From: Scytalidium lignicola
Lineage: Eukaryota; Ascomycota; Leotiomycetes
DNA: 64,000 nt
Direction of reading: 5' to 3'
NCBI GenBank assembly: GCA_002812745.2
Contig: NCSJ02000006.1
Span: forward strand, 248,001 to 312,000
Below are positions 1-9,651 of this stretch, piece after piece. Each line of letters opens with the position of its first letter. Positions within the stretch are counted from its first letter, which is position 1. The notes below the pieces were generated by a model. The model was not told the DNA's origin, did not search any database, and worked only from the letters and a program-made list of their open reading frames with translations. Position numbers and translations under genes: made by a program.

Positions 1-553
1 TGTGAGCATCTTACCTCTCCTGATCTTTGTGGTTAAGTAGCTAACATGGTACGCAGCCGGTATTGGACAATCTGGTCCCCTTACCTTGCTCGTTGCCCTA
101 GTGCAGTTCACCGCACCTCACGAGTTCCTGTCCTGCGCAACCGGTCTTGCCTTCTCTGCTCGTGCTATCGGTGGTGCATTTGGATCTGCCGTGCTGAATG
201 CCATCATCAATGGCAAACTGGGCTCGACCTTGAACCAGAATATCACCAAAGCAGCACTCGCTGCTGGACTTCCATCTAGCTCTGTTGAGAACTTGCTTAC
301 AGCGCTCTCATCAGGAAGCGCAGCTGCCATAGCTGCTGTTCCCGGCATCAATGACGATATCCTCACTGCTGCGTCGGATGCTAGCCACTGGGCATATGCG
401 CACGCGTACCGACTGGCATGGTCAAGTATTATTCCATTCGTGGTGTTAGCACTAGCTGCCGTATGTTGCTTGAAGGGAGTGAGAGAGCTCATGACAGAGA
501 AGGTAGAAGCCACGGTTGAGCACGTTCCCGTGTTGGAGAAAGAAGTTGCGTGA
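1..553 (+). CDS. TRI12/siderophore-type MFS transporter, C-terminal end (partial)
   Basis: This is the last part of a 14-TM major facilitator of the fungal TRI12 (trichothecene/siderophore efflux) family; the rest lies off the left edge. An intron runs from a GTGAGC donor at 2 to a CAG acceptor at 56 with a ctaac branch-like site. The final exon 57–553 reads GIGQSGPLTLLVALVQFTAP, then a GLAFSARAIGGAFGSA stretch, a luminal loop rich in Ser/Ala, and a last hydrophobic helix (SSIIPFVVLALAAVCC). The short charged cytoplasmic tail ends in KEVA. Family members export siderophores or toxins at the plasma membrane; the substrate here cannot be read from the fragment. Confidence 0.85.
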
Positions 554-907
554 AAGGAGTTTTTCCTTTCTTCGTGTTCTCCTAAATCTTCCTCATTTTT
601 GCTTTTCTCAGCGAGCAAGGACGAGTAAGAAGCGAAGTAAAACAGGAGAGAAGTAGGATATTATGACCAATGTGTAATAGCCATCTTTCTAGCGTGCGTG
701 ATTAGTCTTACTGGTGATCATGAAAGCGCATGAATTTCCCACCTCCAACTTGAACGAGACAACATCGCTAGTATTATCGATTAACTCGATAGCTGAATGT
801 CTTGACTCGATCTTGTTGTGGCCAATGTTTGAATTTGATTGGAAGGATTGCCGGCTCACCATAACGTAACTCAAAAAATGTATCTTTAATGACGCGAGGG
901 AGGAGTG
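554..907. other. intergenic, convergent 3' regions
   Basis: About 350 bp between the MFS stop codon and the ArgRS-like stop codon. It should hold both 3' UTRs. I see no further gene or repeat. Confidence 0.6.
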
Positions 908-2340
908 TTACATCCTAGACAAACCATGATTAGTATTTAGTCATAGAACTGTTAAAGAATAAAAGGCTTACCTTTCAACGGGATTTAGTCCTAGCAATAT
1001 CATTCTGCAATGGATTGTTTGTCTTGCAGCTTCATAGAGAGCGGCACGGGCGATAGTCGTCGCCACACCTTCCGAGGCTCCCACGACCCTCAGGACGTCG
1101 TAACTTGAACTCAGCTGGTGAGTAAGGCGGAAAAGATAAGTGAGAATAGTAGTAGGCTCAAGAGTCTTGAAAGTATGGCCCACGACATCGGGGTACTGAG
1201 CTAAAAGTCGAACTAAATCAATTGCATGAGCTTCGTTCAGTAAGGAAAAGTCGGCTTGCAAAAGTTGATCATGAGTAAGGGCGACCTTTCGTTGAATAGA
1301 ACAGAGTCGAGCGTGGGCGTACTGTAAATAAGGCCCCGTGTCACCTTCGAAGGAAGTCATCCGTTCAATGTTGAATGGATAGTTATTGATACGTTTCCCA
1401 GACATATCCTGTACCATAACGGCAGATATCCCTAGGATATCTGCGACTTTCTCGGGGTCATCGACCTGCTGGTATTTGTTCTCATTACGGCGCATAACGT
1501 CGTGCATAGCTTCACCTACGTCATTTAGAATGTCGTCGAGGAACTTGACATTGCCACGACGCGTAGACATACCCATAACCTAAGTTTATTAGCAACTAAC
1601 AAATTAGCTGAGACAAAAAAAATTTGAAAACGAACCTTTCCAAAGGTCACATGTTGCATCTTCCTAGCCAAAGTCGCATATTCTCCGCCCATCAAGTCTA
1701 ATATCTTGAATAATCGTTGCAAATGCACTTCCTGCTCACTCATAACTACATATATCATCTTGTCCATATTGTAAGTCTGCTGTCTTTGGACTGCGGCCCC
1801 AATATCACGCAGTAGATAGTTTGAGGTGCCGTTCCGGTTTCGAATCAATGCAACATCTAACTTCTTTGCACCATGCTTTTTAAAATCGATAAGTACGGTA
1901 CCATTGTCTTGTTCAGTAATTCCCTTTTCAAGTAGGATTCGTTCTGCCATTTCCATAGTTTCCCTTTTAACAGTAAACTCCCCAGAGTAATTCGTGAAAT
2001 GGATATTAAGGCGCGCGTATGTCGTCTTGTACTTTGCGACACTGAGTTCTCTGAATTTTCTCCACAATGCCAGCGCTTCCTCATCGCCGTCCTCCATGCG
2101 CTTGAAATAGGTCTTGGCTTCTCCAAGTAAGCCTCGACTTTCCAAAATAGCTGTATCCTCCCCACGCTTTCCAGCAGCCTTAAATTCATCCTCTTCCGGC
2201 TTAAAATCTGCACTAATCTTAACGTATATGTCGAAAAGATGTGCAATTGGATCGGTATCAAAAGCCTTCTGATCGCCATACTTTTTCCAGCCCACTACAA
2301 GAAGACCATATTGCCTCCCCCAATCACCCAGGTAATTCAT
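908..2340 (-). CDS. arginyl-tRNA synthetase-like protein, N-terminally truncated copy
   Basis: Class Ia arginyl-tRNA synthetase sequence encoding only the C-terminal two thirds of the usual enzyme (439 codons; full fungal enzymes are roughly 600 or more). Exons by splice reading: 2340–1636, 1579–972 and 914–908. The last exon supplies only the end of the VERM terminus. The protein opens with MNYLGDWGRQYGLL, the conserved stretch that follows the HIGH half of the catalytic domain. It keeps the KMSKS-equivalent loop (MSTRRGNV) and the anticodon-binding helical domain (LQYAHARLCSI, ILLGLNPVERM). An acceptor-like AG directly precedes the first ATG, so the missing part was probably a separate upstream exon. 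No HIGH motif or long reading frame exists on this strand up to 3300. It may be a pseudogene, a non-catalytic paralogue or an assembly break. Confidence 0.8.
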
Positions 2341-3318
2341 CCTAATTGTGACTCCGAGATAAAAGGAAACCAGAAGCTACCCCGCGTTTGGGCTAAGCCT
2401 AAAACAGAGCTCCCGAACAAAGAGTGATAGGACGGAAGAAAGGTCTGCCGGTATTGTAGCTAATTAGGCTCTGTTCGGCAATAAGAGAGGCTCCATATTC
2501 CCCACTTCCATATTGCTTATCAAGGAATATAAGCAACATAAGCAATTGACGAACACACCTTCCATACAGACGTACACATATCCCTTAGCCTTGTTAGTTT
2601 TGCAGCCACTTTATACAAATTATTCAACACGGCGCTGGCTAAACCGCCTTTGAAGCGAAGTCAGTCAGCCTTCATCGTCGATTACTAATTTAGACCATTT
2701 CTTATTTCCCTTTGTCTACTTTGAGGTTAAGAATAGTACGGAGATAACACTACAATGCAGTAATTGACTAGCGACAAGAGACCTTACCCACTGTTAAACG
2801 TCAAAAGCCAAAAAAAATATTTTCCCAGTTCCTCTTCAAAAGCATTTCTTCTATCGTATTCCGAATCATGACCTCTCTTATAAAGTAGCATAAGTGGCAG
2901 GGAATCTTTGCTGACCCCTTATGCTGACCATTCCCCTAGTCAGACTAATCTACAGTACTGTAAAGCCACGCATGCACCGGGAATTATTCTCCCGTCTACT
3001 AATAAGACTACTCCCTCTTAGCTCATGCGTTTCGTACCATTACTTAAGCGTCTTTCCACAAAGGGATTTGGATTTGAGAGCAGACATTTAGGATTATGAA
3101 GGCGTTAGTAATCTGCTGCTTCAGCCTTTCCTGATTTTATGCTTGGTAATATTTTCAAGATGAATGAATCAGTACAGCCTCGTGGGTGCATGGTACATAA
3201 GGATGCCGAGGCCTCGCACTGTGGTTGCCCTCGCTGTCGCTCTTTGGTAGTTTAGTTTCTTATATATATCTGCATCACCTTATTTAATTTACCAGAGACA
3301 TAATATTCCGTTGTCAAT
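2341..3318. other. intergenic region upstream of ArgRS fragment and AMID gene
   Basis: About 980 bp without a supportable gene. It is where the missing ArgRS amino-terminal exon would be expected, but no coding frame is seen. A 9-bp inverted repeat (ATTGCTTAT at 2512, ATAAGCAAT at 2538) lies inside. The right end should hold the promoter of the oxidoreductase, with a TATATATAT tract near 3261. Confidence 0.55.
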
Positions 3319-4827
3319 ATGGTTAAGACAATCGTGATCCTAGGAGCGTCTTTCGCTGGATTGACCGTTGCTCACAAGTAAGTCGTAGCCTAGAGCTTGA
3401 CGTCTTTCAATTGATCAATCGTTATTTCTTCTCAAATACTTACTTCATGCCTTCACAGGCTCCTCAAAAATACATATAAGGATGTTAAGGATTTCAAGGT
3501 TATCCTCGTGAGCAACACCACACATGCCTACTGGAATCTTGCTAGTGTCCGAGGTTCGTCAATGCATTCTAGAAAAGAACCCTAACCCACCTCATCATTT
3601 CTCTGACAAAAAAAAATCCAGCCATTGTCCCAGGCCAGATCGCCGATAACCAGGTATATATCCAACTATGTGCTTCATATAATAGAGTATCATTTTAACT
3701 TGGCATCCTCTAGATCTTCCAACCAATTGAACCTGCGTTCAAGCGTTACCCATCTGGGTCCTTCGAATTTGTCCTCGGAACTGCCAAAAACCTCGACCCT
3801 GCTTCCAAACTCGTCCAGATTACTACCTATAGCGGAGAGAGGAGCCAACCATACGATATTCTGGTGCTCGCCACTGGCAGCTCTGCCATCGGTGAGGTCC
3901 CATGGAAGGCTATTGGCGATGTAGATGAGTCCAAGGCGTTGCTCCACAGGATCCAGGACAAGGTCAAGAGCGCCAAATCCATCGTTGTCGGTGGTGGTGG
4001 AGCTACTGGTGTCGAGTCTGCTGGTGAACTAGGCTTCGAGTATGGCAGGAGCAAGGAGATTACCTTGGTAAGTTCTTACTAGAGACCTTTTCTAGATCAA
4101 TTGGCTTCTTTTGCCTCCCAATCTACTTGAACTAACCAAAACCGCTCAGATAACTGCTGGTGAATTCCTTCTTGAAGGCGCCGTAGAGAAGAAAATTGGC
4201 AACGGAGCCGAGAAGGTCCTCAAGAACCAGGGCGTGAAGATAATCAAGTCTACGAGAGTCCTCTCGGCCAGTGTCCTCTCTTCAGGAAAAACTGAGCTCG
4301 CTCTCTCCAACAACAGCACCATAACTGTCGACCTCTATCTCCCAACCACAGGCCTGATTCCCAATTCCGGTTACGTCCCCTCCAAGCTGCGTAATGATAA
4401 GGGCTTCGTTAAAGTAGATACCTTCCTACGTGTCAAGGATGCCAAAGACATATGGGCTGCCGGCGACATCGCCGACATCCAACGTCCTCAACTCGTCAAT
4501 ACTAGCACGCAGGCCGTCCATCTCGCTAAAAATCTCGATGCTGTGCTCAAGGGCAAAGCTCCGGTACCATACAAGCCGGGTTCTGCGATGATAGCCGTCA
4601 CGATAGGTCGAAGCAAGGGCACAGGAGCGATGGGATCAATGAAGCTACCTTCAATTATGGTCTGGTTTGCGAGTAAGTTTATTCCTCCTTTTCTTTATCT
4701 TAGCCCTTTTCCCTAGTTTCAGCTTTGGTGTATATATTAAAGTTCCAATAAATGCTAACCACTCTCTGCAGAGGGACGAAGTCTGCTGGTTGAAAAGTTG
4801 GTTCCGACGGTTGCTGGAGATGCGTAG
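3319..4827 (+). CDS. AMID/AIF2-type FAD-dependent NAD(P)H oxidoreductase
   Basis: Pyridine nucleotide-disulphide oxidoreductase of the apoptosis-inducing factor 2 (AMID) class, which transfers electrons from NAD(P)H through bound FAD, probably to quinone-like acceptors. Exons start at 3319 (MVKTIVILGASFAGLTVAHK), then about 3461, 3622, 3715, 4150 and 4772, separated by five introns with GT–AG ends. Visible motifs: N-terminal dinucleotide fold GASFAGL, second Rossmann fold VVGGGGATGVESAGELG for NAD(P)H, and the C-terminal FAD signature DIWAAGDIAD. No clear mitochondrial presequence or transmembrane anchor is evident. The cellular role (cell death or respiratory bypass) is family inference. Confidence 0.88.
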
Positions 4828-7446
4828 GTGAATAGAAGTCCAGTTGTACTAAGGAGCCTTGATATCGAAAGGAAGAGAAGATATCAAGTGATAATAGGGC
4901 AAGATACGGGGGAGGCGCGAGGATGTTGATTATTTCGCCCAGCCTGGCGCGTCCTGATACCCATTCTCTTTTTGCGTTTTACATTGCATTTTAGTGCTTT
5001 CTTTTTTCATGCATGGCATCTCCCCTAATCTTCCACCTGGGGATACCGATGTTAGGAGTAACAATACGCGCTTAATAGTACCTTTTTATGATTCGTATCG
5101 ATATTTTGTCCTTTGAACCTTGCTGTCGGAGAAGTGTGAGAATACTACGATGAAGGAGTATTGAAAAGAAAAAGAAAACGTATAAAAAGCAACTAGGTTG
5201 AAAAAACAACATACATTTTCCTTGGAAACCAGCATGGGCCATCCAGAGTTCAGAACGCTTTTGTTCAACTAACTCCCTACCTTCTCACAATCTTTACTTT
5301 TTATTTATGCACATGATTGTATAAATAGATATAAAAATATCTGTTATAGTGCTCATGTAACCGATTTCCAGAATTCTATGCATAAAGAGTAAATAAATGG
5401 GCAAAAATCAAGAGAAACTCATAGGATCAAACCTATTGTTCCTCTGTTATCAACTAGCCGGCAGAATCCAAACGATCGAGATACGATCTAGATTGCTAAA
5501 CCAGAATCTCCGACGTAAATCTTTAGAATTTGAGTGACCGTCTAAGAATTGGTTTTGTTGAAGTATAAATCTGTATATGGTAAGTTGAATATTATTTAAA
5601 TGATAAACTGAATAACTTACATAGCCCATTGAAATGTTTTCTTTAAAATGGTTGTAGTGCCATGATTATTCACTTTCAGAAGTTCGCCTGTCATAGATTT
5701 GCATCTTCCGTCGTTTACTTTACGTATTATTCTTGCAGGCAATACACTAATCAGAGAAAAGTGATATAGGTGATAATAACAAGGACGAGTGCATTAACAG
5801 CAGTACAGTCTGTGACGTCTTTGCTGTAGAATATAATAATCCTCACTAAAGAGTCAGGTTGCTTTAGAAGGGGTTATGTAAAATGGTCACATTAAGCTTT
5901 CACGGTATCGAGGTCCATAAAAACTCCGCCTTGTGGTTGCATCGAGCACAGCACATATTCCCGTATTTGATTTGAAAGGTCAATAGTTTCCTTATATTTT
6001 GTAGATTGAACTCCATATCGAAGAAATCCAGTATAGAACGTTCCAGTCCAAGTGCTATTTTGAGTTCGGAGATCGTTGCTCATATTCCCTTTAATTAACC
6101 ATTCATCGATCTGGCTGACTAGTAACTATATTTATGTAAGTTGATATGATTAAAGCAAATTGGGTTTGTTTGACTTACTTGCTTGAGTAGCCATTTTAGG
6201 CAAATTGTTGTACAGAGAAAGTATAAGAACTTAGAGTTTTTACTGCAAAAGTATCAAATCACTTTTGGAAAATAACATTTAACTAATATTCTATAGCGAA
6301 ATAAATTAACAAATATCATTGGTTAAAGCTTAGTGGCTTGACAAAGTTTAGTTATTATTTTATACAATAATACTACTACTGAATCCGGTAGGGGTGCTAT
6401 CATCGAATGATAATATCAGCTAGTTTCCTCCGACTAATTTAAAAGTCTATGCTGAACCTGCTGAAGATTGCCAGATCTGACTGCATAGTACATCAGTTAT
6501 TCCTCTTCTCGACGTCTGAGGCCGTAAGCGTAAGGACCACCAAGATTCCAAATATGACCTCAACCCCACCACGAGCAGCAAACTAGGTCCAAATGCTGAA
6601 GTACCGTAATATTGAATGATCACCGTGAACTTCAAACTCCACTGCTCTCCATTCATATGTATCACCCGCCGATTGGAGGTTCCCTTCCTCAATGTACTGT
6701 ACCTTACCGTGCCATTCACATAACTCAACTAGCTAGATCTACCGACCCTTGCAGTACTCCGTAGTACTATACGATAAAGTTGGTCTATGTAACTATCAAA
6801 AAGACACTTACCAACATTCCCAGCCGGCTGGTAACAGCAACACAAACCAAATTTCAGCTACCGTAGTGTCCCGACGCACAGATGATTTAGACAAATGAAA
6901 CGGACAGACAGATAAACTAACGGCAGTTAGTCGGTTAGACGTAGATAGATTATAGATACAGTGCCATGAAGTAGCATGATGCTAGTTGTAAATCACAAGG
7001 GTCTAATATCCTAGAAACCATGTATATCGAATAAATTTGTTACTTCCTTATGTCTTCCTCTAACCTCCTGTACAGTACATCTAGTTATTGATTTTCCTCG
7101 TAACAACCTTCCTACTCCCTCTTTCTGCTACTTACCTAATAGCCCATACGTCAAGCACTTTGACAAAACACCTGCGTCAGCTATCTCCAAGCCATATCAG
7201 CAAACTTTGACGTCACAAAGCACACCCAACGCTACTGTGTTTGTGACTAGCGGAGAAAGAGTCTTAACGCTGTAATGGTGGTGAGACTAGATGAGATAGG
7301 TTTTGGGCTAGGAAGGTGCCGCCGAGTACGATCCCGTCGTTGTTTGCTAACTTCAGCTTTTTAACGCCCTTGTGTCGCAGTCTTTTCCACGATTCTATTC
7401 TTTTCTTTTCACTCTTCAGCCATATCTCTGCACTTTGCTTAGAAAA
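4828..7446. other. long AT-rich intergenic region
   Basis: About 2.6 kb with no supportable gene on either strand. The central part (about 5300–6420) is strikingly AT-rich with only short chance frames. That fits decayed repetitive DNA, but no terminal repeats or transposase remnants are recognisable. The last 200 bp should include the promoter of the kinase-like gene. Confidence 0.5.
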
Positions 7447-8412
7447 ATGTTCAACGCTGGTATTCCTGCAATACGGTGGTTTGGAAACTATTGGGACGGG
7501 CACGAAGTTGACTTCCCGGAACGTGATGGACAGCCATCTACAACTTGGAAATTAGGTGCAAAGCTATCAGATGAGAAGTTTGACATCATGTCAGGAAAAA
7601 AATACGATCCAGATAAGTTTAGTCCTGATGCAGCCTGGGTGCCATTCTTGTGCACGCAGGTGGGAGTAAATGATGGACCCGAGCATGTGATAAAGGTTTA
7701 TATGCAGTGCGTTAATCATCACCTACCATCCAGACTTCTATGTCAATACTCAGTGCTAATAAATCTTACAAAGGATCCCACGTGCAGGAACCATGTCCGA
7801 TGACTCTCGGTCACGAGCAGCTCAAGCTCGTAAAGACGTTTCAGCAAACGGAGCGGCGGAAATAGAAGGGCTTAAACTCCTCACGAAGGGTAATTGTCAA
7901 TCGACCCCAAGGCTTGCCAATTATGTACAGCAAAAACAGAAGGAAGATATGTGGGTTCCAGGGGGTTTTCTGCTTTTCATTCTCATGACCAAATGCCCTG
8001 GTACTCCACTCAATGGCGGCTTCCATGAGAAACCTGCCGACGAGCGAAAGGAGATCCGCAAAGCATTTGAAGTTGCATATAAGTATGTTTTTTTCCTCTT
8101 TCGAACACAATATAATGAACGACTAGCCTAATATGCACGCCTCTTAGGGAATGTTTGCGATGCAAAGTAGTTAATGGCGATACCGGCCATGACAACCTTC
8201 TCTGGGACAATGTAACTAAAACATGGTGAGTTAATATGCATCGGACTAGCATTTCTTTGATCAAAGCTAAAAGGTGGTCCATCAGTTACATTGTTGATTT
8301 TAACTGGTGGTATACTCCGGAACCTTCTCAGACATGGAGAGACGAAATCTTCACGGTTTGGTTTCTACAGGAATTAATCCCAGTGGAAGGAGGCGGATAC
8401 ATGCTGCCATAG
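7447..8412 (+). CDS. fungal protein-kinase-like fold protein (hypothetical)
   Basis: Small kinase-fold-like protein of a family common in filamentous ascomycetes and usually annotated hypothetical. Four exons, 7447–7706, 7774–8082, 8148–8225 and 8286–8412, join to 257 codons plus stop with consistent phases. A beta-strand VIKVYMQIP probably corresponds to the ATP-lysine strand. The middle has MWVPGGFLLFILMTKCPG, resembling a hinge. A catalytic-loop-like VVNGDTGHDNLLWD is followed by CYIVDFNWW, matching the HxDxxxxN…DF layout but with the HRD aspartate context altered (NGDTGHDN). Catalytic activity is therefore uncertain. The start was chosen at MFNAGIPAIRWF, the first in-frame ATG. Confidence 0.7.
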
Positions 8413-8793
8413 GTTTTCTAGCCACATCTATGAGTGTATTTAAACTGGCCTTCTCTCCAGGTTGGGTCATCTCTTGGGAATGCACTTGTAGTTTTTAGGA
8501 GACCTCTAAATCTAGACAGACACAACACAGAAAATTTCCAGACATTTACTTTTTGAGATTCAGAACTTGTCTTCTAATATCCACAAGTTTCTTTCCCTCT
8601 AAATCGTAAGGAGTCCCACGACTTTCTACCCTAATATTTACCAACCAAGAGCCTATCAGTCTCCTCTTAAGCTCTTCGAACATTCACCTAATGTTTACTG
8701 CCAACTTCTGGTGAATATCGGTAGCTCCCCTTTTCCTCATTAATATTTTTGAAATTAATTTCCAGTTCTAACCATCCGTTCTTTACACAGAAA
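8413..8793. other. intergenic between kinase-like gene and nuclease-like pseudogene
   Basis: About 380 bp. It holds the 3' end of the kinase-like gene and the upstream region of the next ORF. An acceptor-like ttctttacacag occurs just before the next ATG, so an unseen upstream exon is possible. Nothing else seen. Confidence 0.45.
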
Positions 8794-9651
8794 ATGTCTA
8801 GAATGCCGAGAATGCCAAGACTTTTGGAGGTGAAGGCACAGTCTGCTCGTGAAATCGTCCAAACTCCAGTTCCCAATTTGATTCTGGGCAGAAATAAGAC
8901 CTTTTCTACCGCAATACACCATATCCGAACAGTTGCACAAGTACTTCAGTGGAACGACTTCGAAAGAACAGTTCGACAACAAACCAACCTCTACAAGCAG
9001 CAAAACAACGTCAATACTGTGAGTGGACGCCACCTAGCCCATATTCCCAGGAATTTGGAGAATAAAAGACACCATGTTGCTAATGAACAACTCTTCTGCG
9101 GAAATGAGGCATCGGTTCAAAGTCGGTTTAATCAAAATGTTTCCCATCCTATGACTAGTGTCTATAGAGATTCAGGAATACTTTGCCGCTTCAGAGACGC
9201 AGGTGGCTTGGGTGTTCACAACATTCCTGATATCACGTGTATGCTTGATAGCGGAGCGCTAAGATTGGTTGGGGAAGTGAAAACTCCATGGGTTCATAAC
9301 CTCTAGGATGCCATGCAGTATCAGAATACACGGGAAATATGGCTCGGCCAGATTGCCAAATACATGTTTGAAGCGGATTGTAAGTATGGCTTCATGACAA
9401 CGTACGATCAAACTGTTTTCCTGAAGCAAGATGTCGATCCGGCAGACAATACCAAGTATGCTCTCTGGGTCTCTAGGGTAATCTACCACAATACGAAAGC
9501 ACAAAAGGTAGCAGTGGGCGCTCAGACAGCTGAATATCAAAGCCGAGTCTCCTTGAGAGAATGTTTCATGTTCCTAGGATTGGAAATCAAAAACGGCAAC
9601 TGGCAAGCAGTTAATCCAATGCAAGCAGCTGAGTGGTATCAACGGTATTGA
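8794..9651 (+). pseudogene. PD-(D/E)XK-like nuclease-domain protein interrupted by an in-frame TAG
   Basis: One reading frame from MSRMPRMPRLLEVK at 8794 to the TGA at 9649–9651, broken only by TAG at 9304–9306. Upstream of the stop is PDITCMLDSGALRLVGEVKTPW, which has the D…ExK spacing of the PD-(D/E)XK nuclease fold. Downstream, the same frame continues DAMQYQNTREIWLGQIAKYM, the Q…Y helix expected in that fold. The domain is therefore split by a single nonsense codon. An intron removing the TAG is unlikely, because no suitably spaced donor lies before it. The fold assignment rests on motif pattern only. The similar kinase-like family member 400 bp upstream, on the same strand, may be a functional or historical partner. 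Confidence 0.6.

Noticed and set aside
118..618. 166-codon minus-strand frame opposite the TRI12-like exon
   Set aside because: Shadow of the MFS coding exon.
9290..9306. Intron hiding the TAG in the nuclease-like ORF
   Set aside because: The only acceptor-like CTAG is preceded by GT sites closer than 50 bp, too short for an intron, and the coding motif runs straight across.
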